From Nibrella saemangeumensis (GTDB lineage: Bacteria; Bacteroidota; Bacteroidia; Cytophagales; Spirosomataceae), in assembly GCF_039541915.1 (NCBI RefSeq), contig NZ_BAABHD010000014.1, positions 89,264 through 153,263 on the forward strand: a stretch of 64,000 nucleotides of DNA, read 5' to 3'. Of this stretch, positions 1-8,005 are shown piece after piece. Numbering within the stretch: position 1 is the first letter of the stretch; each line of letters begins with the position of its first letter. Below the pieces are notes generated by a model. It worked only from the letters and a program-made list of their open reading frames with translations. It did not search any database and had not been told where the DNA came from. Made by a program: the position numbers and the translations under genes.

Positions 1-647
1 ACGAACTGCGAACACCCCTGACGGCCATTACCGGTCAACTGGAAGTCGCTCTGCTGGCCGATGACGACCCTGAAGAGCTCCGGGCGATGATCCGGTCGGT
101 GCTCGACGATGTGCGCGGCCTGAACCGGCTGGCAAACGGGCTGCTGAGTCTGGCCAACGTTAGCATGGACGAGTCGGCGGTGCGGCTGGGTCCGGTGCAA
201 ACCGACGATCTCATCTGGCAGGCCCGCACGGAAGTCAGGCGCGTGCATCCGGAATACACCATCCGGGTAGAGCTCCCCGAAGTTGGTGATACGGCACCCG
301 ATCTGACACTAACGGGCAACGCGCCCCTGCTGCATATTGCCTTTCTGAACCTGATGGAAAACGGCTGCAAGTTCTCGCCCGATCATCAGGTCATTGTCAC
401 CCTCGAATCCGAATTGTCGCTGCTCCGGTTACGTTTTCACAATGGAGGACCAGCCATTCCGGCTGACGAACTGCCCGAAATCTTCAAGCCCTTCCGGCGC
501 GGGAGCAACGCCCGGCAAATAGCCGGTCACGGCGTCGGTCTGTCGCTGACCGAGCGCATCGTCCGCCTGCACCGGGGCCGTATCAGTGTCCAGTCCACTG
601 AGGCTGCCGGCACAACGGTGGTTATTGAGTTACTCCGCCATTTCTAA
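1..647 (+). CDS. Sensor histidine kinase, C-terminal part (cut by window edge)
   Basis: The frame is open from base 3 and begins with ELRTPLTAI, the part of the HisKA H-box right after the phospho-accepting His, so the sensor half lies outside the window. HisKA dimerisation helices fill about the first 70 residues. A HATPase_c domain follows, with an N-box (NLMENGCKFS), a G1-like segment (HNGGPAIP) and a G2 box (GHGVGLSL). It would phosphorylate a response regulator, probably encoded upstream and not visible. The G1 motif has Asn where many kinases have Asp (DxGxG); I cannot say whether that matters. About 100 bp separate it from the next gene. The signal sensed is unknown. Confidence 0.9.
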   Translation, partial: ELRTPLTAITGQLEVALLADDDPEELRAMIRSVLDDVRGLNRLANGLLSLANVSMDESAVRLGPVQTDDLIWQARTEVRRVHPEYTIRVELPEVGDTAPDLTLTGNAPLLHIAFLNLMENGCKFSPDHQVIVTLESELSLLRLRFHNGGPAIPADELPEIFKPFRRGSNARQIAGHGVGLSLTERIVRLHRGRISVQSTEAAGTTVVIELLRHF

Positions 648-745
648 TTTGCTTCTAATTCCGACCTAACACGGGTCTAATGCCGTCGGTGCAGTTTTGT
701 AGTGTGAAACTGCAGGGCATACGCTCTGCCTGATTACAGTTTGTT

Positions 746-1105
746 ATGTCCCGGTTTACGCTCGACTTCTCGAATCCCCCGGTGCCCCGCTGGCCCCTGC
801 GCCATGACCGGCCCCGGAGTCGCTGGCTGAAGCGTCGCTGGCTCCCCTGGACGGTACTTGGTCTGGCGCTTCTGGGCTGGTGGGCGTCGCTGCTGGGTTT
901 TTTCTGGTATTCGTCGGAAAACCGGCAGTTACGGCAGCTCTACAACACGCAGCTTCTGCGGCATGATTCGCTGCTGGGCGCTCACCTGGATATGCAGCGG
1001 CAATTGCTTCTGTTGCAACAGGAACTTGATCGGAATCCCGGTAGAGTCAGGCCCGGAGAGGCCCACTCGGATGCCCGATCGAATCAACTAAGTGTATGGC
1101 AGTAG
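746..1105 (+). CDS. Small single-pass membrane protein of unknown function
   Basis: A 119-residue protein I do not recognise. It has a very basic N-terminal region rich in Arg and Pro (residues 1-33), one hydrophobic membrane segment (about 34-55, WTVLGLALLGWWASLLGFFW) and a Gln/Leu-rich stretch (about 60-95) that could form a coiled coil. The positive N-terminus suggests an N-in topology with the coiled coil outside the cytoplasm. The last codons overlap the start of the TerB-like remnant at 1096. Codon use is like its neighbours. It may be co-transcribed with the upstream kinase, but the 98-bp gap leaves room for a separate promoter. Confidence 0.55.
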   Translation: MSRFTLDFSNPPVPRWPLRHDRPRSRWLKRRWLPWTVLGLALLGWWASLLGFFWYSSENRQLRQLYNTQLLRHDSLLGAHLDMQRQLLLLQQELDRNPGRVRPGEAHSDARSNQLSVWQ

Positions 1106-1246
1106 CGGATCTTTACATGGGATTGGGTAGTCTGGTGTATGCCATGGCGAAAGCCGACGGCCCGCATCGATGGTACCATTTGTGACGCGGAGCATGCCAT
1201 GCTGGCCCGTTTCCAGGAGGACATGCAACTGGTTGGGCTGGCGTAA
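1096..1246 (+). pseudogene. TerB-like protein remnant with a 1-nt frameshift
   Basis: The ATG at 1096 opens a frame reading LYMGLGSLVYAMAKADG, which resembles the first helix and ADGxI metal-site motif of TerB-like proteins. The frame then runs into a TGA after 29 codons. Dropping one C from the CCC run at 1161-1163 restores RIDGTICDAEHAMLARF and continues to the TAA at 1244-1246. Together this gives ADGRIDG, the expected TerB pattern. Even when repaired the product is about 50 residues against the usual 110-150, so it is truncated as well as shifted. A sequencing error in the C run is the alternative for the shift but not for the short length. Confidence 0.5.
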
Positions 1247-1299
1247 TAAGGGACTACCCCTTTTTTAAGTATCAGATTCACTTTTCAACCGAAACACGT

Positions 1300-1680
1300 A
1301 TGAAATTCACACTCCTTCTATACCTGCTGGGCGTAATGTCACCGCTGCTGCCTGTCAACTGGACTAAAAAGCCGGAACATAAAATGGCTTTTCGCTCAAT
1401 GGTTTACCTCACCGACGATGACAGTAAACTGGCGGTGGTGGTAACCAAACCGCAGGGGCATCAGATTTCAATTGATCTGCGGAACGAGCAGGGCGAGCGG
1501 CTGATCGGCAAACAGGTGGGCCGCCCGTACCGCACCGTGCAGACTCGTCTGGATATGGAACAATTACCCACCGGTATGTACCGGGTCATCATCTCCGATG
1601 ATCGCCATACGCTGGTTAGAAAATTCAGGGTCAGCACCACGTCGGTCTTTGGCGGCCGGCAGGTAGCACTCGAACGATAA
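1300..1680 (+). CDS. Small secreted protein with a sorting-domain-like beta sandwich
   Basis: A 126-residue protein with a signal-peptide-like start (MKFTLLLYLLGVMSPLLPV). The rest reads like a compact beta sandwich: ISIDLRNEQGERLIGK, then LDMEQLPTGMYRVIIS and a final strand VRKFRV. The pattern 'G-E-R-L ... L-PTGMYRV-I ... KF-V' resembles type IX secretion C-terminal sorting domains and related stand-alone domains. It carries no large passenger domain, so it is probably a small periplasmic or surface protein rather than a T9SS cargo. It is followed by a strong hairpin at 1741-1771. Function unknown. Confidence 0.65.
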   Translation: MKFTLLLYLLGVMSPLLPVNWTKKPEHKMAFRSMVYLTDDDSKLAVVVTKPQGHQISIDLRNEQGERLIGKQVGRPYRTVQTRLDMEQLPTGMYRVIISDDRHTLVRKFRVSTTSVFGGRQVALER

Positions 1681-1740
1681 TGCCTGTAGAGTTAGTTTTG
1701 ACGGTTTGGTTAGAGCAGCTGACACTGCTTGTTGAAAGGT

Positions 1741-1771
1741 AAAGCGGAGCCGGCATAAGCGGTTCCGCTTT
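1741..1771 (+). terminator. Hairpin between convergent genes
   Basis: Arms AAAGCGGAGCCG (1741-1752) and CGGTTCCGCTTT (1760-1771) pair over 12 bp with one G.U wobble on the plus strand and a 7-nt loop. A T-rich stretch follows (TCTTGTTTCT). It lies between the plus-strand gene ending at 1680 and the minus-strand LacI gene ending at 1799, so it could end transcription from both sides. The wobble favours the plus strand. Confidence 0.6.
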
Positions 1772-1798
1772 CTTGTTTCTGGGCTTACCACGTATGAT

Positions 1799-2830
1799 TT
1801 AAGAGACCCTGCTCTTTTTCTGCGACGATGCCCGGATGACCAGGTGGGTTTTCAGCACCTGGGTAGTTGGCTGGTAGCTCTCTCCACCGCGTACCTGGTC
1901 CAGAAACAGTTGGGCGGCAATCTGCCCGATTTCAAAGGTAGGCTGCGCTACGGTGGTCAGCGCCGGCTCGACAATGGCGGCTACGGGTTCGTCGGTGAAG
2001 CCGGCCAGCGCTATATCGTCGGGTATGCGCAGACCCCGGCTTTTGAGGGTTTGCATGGCCCCGAAGGCGGCTGAATCGCAGATGGCAAAGATGGCGTCGG
2101 GCGAAGTGTCCAGTTTTAGAAAATCCTCAGTAATCCGGGTGCCGCTGGCAATGGTCAGGTCACCGGTCCGGATGAAGTCTTCACAAACCGGTAATCCAGA
2201 CTCCTGCAGCGCCTGCTGATAGCCCTGCAGGCGCTGCCGGCTCAGCAACAGGTTGGCCGGACCGGCAATGTGGGCAATCCGGCGGCAGCCCATCTCAATC
2301 AGATGCCGCACAACCTGATACGCACCTTCAAAATCATCGACTACCACCTTCGAGGCCGGTACGGCATCGCACACGCGGTTGAACAGCACCAGCGGCAGCG
2401 AGCGTTCCGCCAGACGGTTGAAGTGGTCGAAGTTGGTGGTCTCCCGCGCCAGCGAGACAATCAGGCCATCGACGCGGCTGTTCAGCAGCACCCGCGTGTA
2501 GTTGGTTTCTGTCTCATAGGACTCATTGGACTGGCAAACCATGATGTTGTATCCGGCTTCGGACGCGGTCTGCTGGATGCCGCTGATAGCCGATGCGTAG
2601 AACGGAATGGTGAAACTGGGGATGATGACGCCGATGGTATGGGTCTGGTTCCTGACCAGGCTCTGCGCAATGGGGTTTGGCTCGTACTCCATCTCGCGGG
2701 CCGTATCCAGAATAAGCTGCCGCGTTGGGGCGCTAATGTCGGGCATACCCCGCAGGGCTTTAGATATGGTGGTGACGGAAAGATTCAGCCGCCTGGCAAT
2801 GTCTTTGATGGTAGTTTGCGACGACTTCAT
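1799..2830 (-). CDS. LacI-family transcriptional regulator
   Basis: A 343-residue regulator. The N-terminal helix-turn-helix (about residues 6-50: TIKDIARRLNLSVTTISKAL) is the LacI type, with a hinge region after it. A periplasmic-binding-protein-like effector domain follows from about residue 63 (HTIGVIIPSFTIPFYASAI) to the end and should bind a sugar or sugar derivative. I chose the ATG at 2830 because the HTH starts right after it; an in-frame ATG at 2983 would add 51 residues with no LacI similarity and would begin only 23 bp from the palindrome at 3007-3036. It is divergent from the SusC operon, so it most likely controls that operon and perhaps itself. Confidence 0.92.
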   Translation of the reverse strand: MKSSQTTIKDIARRLNLSVTTISKALRGMPDISAPTRQLILDTAREMEYEPNPIAQSLVRNQTHTIGVIIPSFTIPFYASAISGIQQTASEAGYNIMVCQSNESYETETNYTRVLLNSRVDGLIVSLARETTNFDHFNRLAERSLPLVLFNRVCDAVPASKVVVDDFEGAYQVVRHLIEMGCRRIAHIAGPANLLLSRQRLQGYQQALQESGLPVCEDFIRTGDLTIASGTRITEDFLKLDTSPDAIFAICDSAAFGAMQTLKSRGLRIPDDIALAGFTDEPVAAIVEPALTTVAQPTFEIGQIAAQLFLDQVRGGESYQPTTQVLKTHLVIRASSQKKSRVS

Positions 2831-3006
2831 AAACGGATGCCGAGTAAGGCTGGGTGTGCCGGAAAAGTACAAATCAGGCCGATGCTGCTTCGGGGTGTCC
2901 CCAGCTATATGTAAAGAATTAATCTGGCTGGTCTGGGACGCCGATTCGTTCAGAAAGATACGTATTTGGCCAGACCTTCTCAAAAAAAGTAACAGACAGC
3001 CGCCCT

Positions 3007-3036
3007 TACTTTAACGTTTTCGGTAACGTTAAAGTA
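3007..3036. promoter_or_regulatory. Palindromic LacI-type operator candidate
   Basis: A perfect inverted repeat has arms TACTTTAACGTT (3007-3018) and AACGTTAAAGTA (3025-3036) around a 6-bp spacer. Each arm contains AACGTT, a self-complementary core with the central CG that is usual in LacI-family operators. It lies in the 374-bp gap between the divergent lacI-type gene (start 2830) and susC (start 3205). It could therefore serve both promoters. Confidence 0.6.
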
Positions 3037-3067
3037 GAAAAAATCACATTTTTTCGGACACGAATGC

Positions 3068-3098
3068 TTGTTTTCCGGCATGCTGGCCTATAGCTTCA
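3068..3098 (+). promoter_or_regulatory. Weak Bacteroidota-type promoter candidate for the SusC operon
   Basis: TTG at 3068-3070 is followed 20 bp later by TAGCTTCA (3091-3098), compared with the Bacteroidota consensus TTTG, 19-21 bp, TAnnTTTG. The -7 element is only a partial match. The position is sensible: 32 bp downstream of the palindrome and about 105 bp upstream of the susC ATG. Confidence 0.25.
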
Positions 3099-3180
3099 GT
3101 AATCGTACCCACCGCAACAAGTCCCGTTGCCGCTTCCGGCGAACGATGTATAAGGTGCCGTCAGTCTCACATTTACTAAA

Positions 3181-3192
3181 AATTGTACAATT
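3181..3192. promoter_or_regulatory. Perfect 12-bp palindrome just before susC
   Basis: AATTGTACAATT is a perfect palindrome ending 12 bp before the ATG at 3205. It may be a leader hairpin or a second protein site. Nothing else in the sequence identifies its binder, and a 12-bp palindrome can occur by chance. Confidence 0.2.
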
Positions 3193-3204
3193 ACTCTAAA
3201 CCAA

Positions 3205-6200
3205 ATGCACATGAGAAAGGGATACTTTACCTGGCTTACATGGGTGCTCCCGCTTTGTTTCCTGCTGGCAGGAATCAGCCTGCTCCGGGCGCAGTCCGGC
3301 ACGGTTACCGGCCGGGTCTCGGACGCCAATGACGAAGCGCTACCGGGCGTAACGGTGCTGCTAAAGGGCACATCGGTCGGTACTACGACCGATGCCAAGG
3401 GTACCTTCACCCTGCCGCTGCCGTCGGCCAGGGCAGCGACCCTGGTGTTCTCGTATATCGGATACCGCACCCTGGAGATGCCCCTCGGTAACCAGACCAC
3501 GGTGAACGTGACGCTGGAGCCGGACGTGAAGTCGCTGAACGAAGTGGTTGTCGTCGGCTACGGGACCGTGAAAAAGAGTGACCTGACCGGTGCGGTATCG
3601 TCCATCAAAGCCGACGATATCCGGTCGATGCCCATTGTGTCGCTGGAACAGGGGTTGCAGGGCAGAGCGCCCGGTATCCAGGTGACGCAGGCCTCGTCGG
3701 CACCCGGTGGTGGTATGTCGGTGCGCATCCGGGGCGGTAACTCCATCAACGGCGGAAATGAGCCGCTCTACGTGGTGGATGGCTTCCCAATTTACAACAA
3801 CAACGACGAGTCGAACCCGTCCGGTGGCCGGCTCGGCGGTTTCCGCACCACCCCCAATGCACTGGCCTCGCTGAACCCGAACGACATCGAAAGCATTGAG
3901 GTACTGAAAGATGCGTCGGCCACGGCCATCTATGGCTCGCGAGGGGCCAATGGCGTCGTGCTGATTACCACCCGGCGGGGTAAAGCCGGGCAGAACAAAG
4001 TGAGCTTCGATATGTACTACGGCAGTCAGCAGGTCGACAAAAAGCTTGCCGTGATGAACGGGCAGGAGTTCGCTCAGTTTGCCAACCAGGAAGCGAAAAA
4101 CCTGAACCAGCCGCTCTACTTTACGCCCCAGACCCTGGCGCAGTTCAATAATCTGGCCGACTGGGGTAAGCTTATCAACGGCCCCGGCATGAACTGGCAG
4201 GATGAAATCTTCCGCACGGCTCCCATGTCGAACTATCAACTAACCTTCTCGGGGGGCAACGACCGGATGCAGTACGCCATTGCGGGCAACTACTACAACC
4301 AGGATGGAGTGGTGAAGAAATCGAACTTCAGCCGCTACTCACTTCGCACGAATATCGACGCCCAGGTGAGCAACCGCTTCAAGGCCGGCACCAGCCTGAC
4401 CGTCAGCCGGACGCTGAACAACCAGACCATCGACGGCGGTATGGGCAACGCCAATGCCGGAGCCGTGCATGCGGCCCTGCAATACCTGCCGATTCTGCCG
4501 ACCCGGCTAAACAACGGCCTGTATTCGCGCCGGGAAGATGAGCCAAGCCCACTGAATCCCTTCGGCCGCAATAACCCGGTGCAGATTATCGAATCGGCTA
4601 CCGACCTGACCACCGCCAACCGGATTCTGGGTAATGTATACGGCGACCTGAAACTGGTCGAAGGGCTGAACCTCCGGGTGATGCTAGGCACTGACGTGGA
4701 TAACCGGGAGCGGGATTACTACTTCGCCGGGGAAGGTGAGCGCGATGCTACCGCGCAGGGGAGTGCCTCCATCGGAACCACGGCGTCGTTCAGCTGGATA
4801 AACACCAACATGCTGACCTACAGCAAAACGTTCGGTGCGCACCAACTGACCGCCACGGGCGTGTATGAATTGCAGCAGCGGACCTTCCAGAGCCGGGGCA
4901 TGAGCAACAGCATTTTTGTGACGGATGCGTTTCTGTTCGAAAATATTGGCGCGGGTACCCAGGTCGGTGGTCCCGGTGTATCTTCCAATAAGAATAAGTG
5001 GTCGCTGGCATCGTACCTGGGCCGGCTCAATTACGTGTTCAGGGGCAAATACCTGGCCACGATTTCGGCGCGGGCCGATGGCTCGTCGCGGTTCGGAGCG
5101 AATAACAAATGGGGTTTCTTTCCCTCGCTGGCGCTGGGCTGGCGGCTCGGCGACGAGGAGTTTATCCGGAAGGCCAACATCTTCAGCGACCTGAAACTCC
5201 GGGCCAGCATCGGCCAGATTGGCAACCAGGAAATCGGGCCGTACCGCTCCCTAACCCGCATCACCAATGCCGACTATACCTTCAACCGCCAGCGCGTGAC
5301 GGGGCTGACCCCGACGGCTTTGGGTAACCCGGACCTGAAATGGGAAACAACCACCCAAACTGATATTGGTCTGGATGCCGCTTTCCTGAACGACCGCATT
5401 TCGCTGACGTTCGATTACTACTACAAAAAGACCAGCGACCTGCTGTTCGACATCAGCCTGCCGCTCAACTCCGGTTTTTCGTCAACTCAGGGCAATGTGG
5501 GTAATATTCAGAACCAGGGTATCGAACTGGCGCTGGGCGGTTACGTGGTAGACGGGGTGGTGCGGTGGCGGACCGATGCCAACTGGTCGGCGAACCGAAG
5601 CAAGGTACTGGCTTTGTCGGCCGTCGGGCAGGTGTTTGGTCCGCTGCTGACCTTCGACTACCGCTGGCGGGGGAATATGCTGCAGGTGGGCGAGCCGGTG
5701 GGGGTGTTCTACGGCTACAGGACCAACGGCATCTTCCGGACCGCCGAAGAAATTAAGAATTCTGCGCAGCCGGCCGCGCAGCCCGGCGACCTGCGGTATG
5801 CGGACGTGAACGGCGACGGCAAACTGGACGGTAACGACCGGACCATTCTGGGAAATCCGGCCCCTAAATTCATCTACGGCTGGACCAATACCGTCAGCTA
5901 CAAAAACTTCGAGCTGTATGTATTCCTGCAGGGCGTTTACGGCAACTCCGTCCTGAACGCAACCCGTCGCGATTTGTACAACAACCTGGCGCGGCATAAC
6001 GTGGCGAAAGAGGTGTTGTACAATTCCTGGAATACCGATAACCCGACGGGTACGCTGCCGCGAATCGGGGGTAACAGCTTCAACAATACCCCGACGGCCG
6101 ATGAATACGTGGATTTCTTCGTCGAAGATGGCTCATTCCTTCGCCTGCGTAATATCCGGCTGGGCTACAACATCCCCTTCAAAAACAAGTCGGTGTTCCG

Positions 6201-6369
6201 GCAGGCCCGCGTGTACGTGGCCGGTCAGAACCTGCTGACCTTCACGAAGTACTCCGGCTATAATCCTGAAGTAAACGACCGGGGGCAGTCGGCCATCAAC
6301 CAGGGTATCGACTTTGGGGCCTACCCGCTGGCCAAAACGTATATGTTTGGTGTAAACGTAGAATTCTAA
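3205..6369 (+). CDS. SusC/RagA-family TonB-linked outer-membrane transporter
   Basis: A 1054-residue transporter that imports glycans through the outer membrane with energy from TonB. A signal peptide ends near residue 30 (LLRAQ). A carboxypeptidase-regulatory-like beta domain (about 33-105) follows, then the TonB-box-like NEVVVVGYGT (112-121), the plug with the SusC signature LKDASATAIYGSRGANG, and a long beta barrel ending in Phe (MFGVNVEF). Length is normal for the family. There is no STN domain, so it is not expected to signal through FecR; control by the divergent LacI protein is more likely. A second ATG at 3211 is equally plausible as the start. It is the first gene of an operon with susD 24 bp downstream. 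Confidence 0.97.
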   Translation: MHMRKGYFTWLTWVLPLCFLLAGISLLRAQSGTVTGRVSDANDEALPGVTVLLKGTSVGTTTDAKGTFTLPLPSARAATLVFSYIGYRTLEMPLGNQTTVNVTLEPDVKSLNEVVVVGYGTVKKSDLTGAVSSIKADDIRSMPIVSLEQGLQGRAPGIQVTQASSAPGGGMSVRIRGGNSINGGNEPLYVVDGFPIYNNNDESNPSGGRLGGFRTTPNALASLNPNDIESIEVLKDASATAIYGSRGANGVVLITTRRGKAGQNKVSFDMYYGSQQVDKKLAVMNGQEFAQFANQEAKNLNQPLYFTPQTLAQFNNLADWGKLINGPGMNWQDEIFRTAPMSNYQLTFSGGNDRMQYAIAGNYYNQDGVVKKSNFSRYSLRTNIDAQVSNRFKAGTSLTVSRTLNNQTIDGGMGNANAGAVHAALQYLPILPTRLNNGLYSRREDEPSPLNPFGRNNPVQIIESATDLTTANRILGNVYGDLKLVEGLNLRVMLGTDVDNRERDYYFAGEGERDATAQGSASIGTTASFSWINTNMLTYSKTFGAHQLTATGVYELQQRTFQSRGMSNSIFVTDAFLFENIGAGTQVGGPGVSSNKNKWSLASYLGRLNYVFRGKYLATISARADGSSRFGANNKWGFFPSLALGWRLGDEEFIRKANIFSDLKLRASIGQIGNQEIGPYRSLTRITNADYTFNRQRVTGLTPTALGNPDLKWETTTQTDIGLDAAFLNDRISLTFDYYYKKTSDLLFDISLPLNSGFSSTQGNVGNIQNQGIELALGGYVVDGVVRWRTDANWSANRSKVLALSAVGQVFGPLLTFDYRWRGNMLQVGEPVGVFYGYRTNGIFRTAEEIKNSAQPAAQPGDLRYADVNGDGKLDGNDRTILGNPAPKFIYGWTNTVSYKNFELYVFLQGVYGNSVLNATRRDLYNNLARHNVAKEVLYNSWNTDNPTGTLPRIGGNSFNNTPTADEYVDFFVEDGSFLRLRNIRLGYNIPFKNKSVFRQARVYVAGQNLLTFTKYSGYNPEVNDRGQSAINQGIDFGAYPLAKTYMFGVNVEF

Positions 6370-6393
6370 GACCCATCAACCGGAAAGACATTC

Positions 6394-7971
6394 ATGAAAA
6401 AGATAAAGATTTCGATACTGCTGGCTGCGCTGCTGTCGCTCAATAGCTGCCACGAGAAGTTTCTGGAAGAGGAAGCCTACAGCTTTCTGACCCCGTCTAA
6501 TTTTTACCGGAACGCCAAAGATGCGCAGGCGGCCGTTAATGCCGTGTACAAAATGCTGTACAACAACGACAGCGGGTACTACGACTACAACCTGCTGGCC
6601 ATAAATGAGCTGACCACCGAAGCCGTGACCAGCATTCTGTGGGACAGGTCAGTCGACCACGGCCGGCTCGATACCTGGACCACCCGCGTGGGCGATGAGG
6701 CCAGCGTGTACCGGCAGACGTTCCAGATTGTCAACCGCGCCAATGCCGTGCTCGACAACGTCCCGAAGATTGCCATGGATGAAAAGCTGAAAAACCGAAT
6801 CCTGGGCGAAGCGCGTTTTCTGCGGGCCCTGGCCTATTTCAACGGCGTCAGGCTGTACGGCGACCTGCCCCTGCTGACCAACGCTACCACCAGCCTGGAT
6901 AACCTGAAGGTACCGGCGGCCCCGGCCGCTCAGGTCTACAACCTGGTTATCGAAGACCTGATGTTTGCGAAGGACAACCTGCCGTCGGTGAAGTCGTACG
7001 GGGCCGCCGACCGGGGCCGTGCCGGGCGCAGTGCCGCCAAGACGCTGCTGGCCAAAGCCTACCTCACCCGCGCTACCGTGAAGGAGCTGGCGCAGAACGA
7101 CGACAACCAGAAAGCCGCTGCCCTGCTGCGCGAAGTGATTGCCGACGGGGACCACGGGCTGGAAGCCAGCTATGCGACTCTCTGGGATTACGAGAAGAAC
7201 GAAAACAACAAAGAGGTCATCTTCGACATTCAGCTCACCCGTATCGGGGGCATGGGGGGCCGGCTTACCCGGCAGATTTCGACTGCCAACACAGGGAATA
7301 CCTACGCCAGTTCGTTTTCGACCATGAACGTAGAACTGGATTTCTACAAATCCTACGAACCGGGTGACCAGCGCCGGGATGTGACGTTCGACGATTCGTT
7401 TGTGAGTGGCGGTAAGACCATCAAATTTAACCCCGAGGACCCAAGGGCCAATAACTTTCCGCAGGATACCCCCGGCTTCCGCAAGAATGTCGATTTCGAC
7501 AAAACCGCCAATCTCGACAAGGAAGAGCCGAATTTTGTAGTCTTGCGCTACGCCGATGTGCTGCTGATGCTGGCCGAAGCCCTGACCGAAATCAACAAAG
7601 GCCCCAACGCCGAAGCGTACCAACTGGTGAATATGGTCAGACGGCGGGCCTTCGGCAAAGACATCAATACCCCCGACCCGACGATTGACCTGGCAGGCCT
7701 GTCGTACCCGGAGTTTCGGAAGGCCCTGCTGACCGAGCGCCGGAAGGAACTGGTGCTGGAAGGTCACGGCTGGTTCGACGGCATGCGCTTCTACGACATT
7801 TTCCTCAACAACGTGGACAAAGCGTCCGTCGGTGCCAATCCGCTGAAGTCGGAGCGGCCCAAAGAGGTTATCGACCGCGCCCGCATTGCCGACCCCAAAT
7901 ACCGCCTGTTCCCGATTCCGACGGATGTGATGGAGCGCAACCCGAATATCAAGCAAAATCCGGGCTGGTAG
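6394..7971 (+). CDS. SusD/RagB-family nutrient-binding lipoprotein
   Basis: A 525-residue surface lipoprotein that captures glycan and forms a lid on the SusC barrel. The signal peptide ends in a lipobox LNSC with Cys19 as the lipidated residue. The N-terminal SusD-like region (FLTPSNFYRNAKDAQAAVNAVYK) and the C-terminal RagB region (VLRYADVLLMLAEALTEIN, then ERRKELVLEGHGWFDGMRF) are both present, and the protein ends with the typical NPNIKQNPGW. It lies 24 bp after susC. The pair has no other glycan-binding lipoprotein next to it, so substrate cannot be read from context beyond the sugar-acid hints of the downstream genes. Confidence 0.97.
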   Translation: MKKIKISILLAALLSLNSCHEKFLEEEAYSFLTPSNFYRNAKDAQAAVNAVYKMLYNNDSGYYDYNLLAINELTTEAVTSILWDRSVDHGRLDTWTTRVGDEASVYRQTFQIVNRANAVLDNVPKIAMDEKLKNRILGEARFLRALAYFNGVRLYGDLPLLTNATTSLDNLKVPAAPAAQVYNLVIEDLMFAKDNLPSVKSYGAADRGRAGRSAAKTLLAKAYLTRATVKELAQNDDNQKAAALLREVIADGDHGLEASYATLWDYEKNENNKEVIFDIQLTRIGGMGGRLTRQISTANTGNTYASSFSTMNVELDFYKSYEPGDQRRDVTFDDSFVSGGKTIKFNPEDPRANNFPQDTPGFRKNVDFDKTANLDKEEPNFVVLRYADVLLMLAEALTEINKGPNAEAYQLVNMVRRRAFGKDINTPDPTIDLAGLSYPEFRKALLTERRKELVLEGHGWFDGMRFYDIFLNNVDKASVGANPLKSERPKEVIDRARIADPKYRLFPIPTDVMERNPNIKQNPGW

Positions 7972-8005
7972 TAGTACGCAACGAGAGATTCCGTAAACTT
8001 AGTCC

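Noticed and set aside
6649..7956. 435-codon open frame on the minus strand
   Set aside because: It is antisense to an intact SusD gene and has shadow-frame composition.
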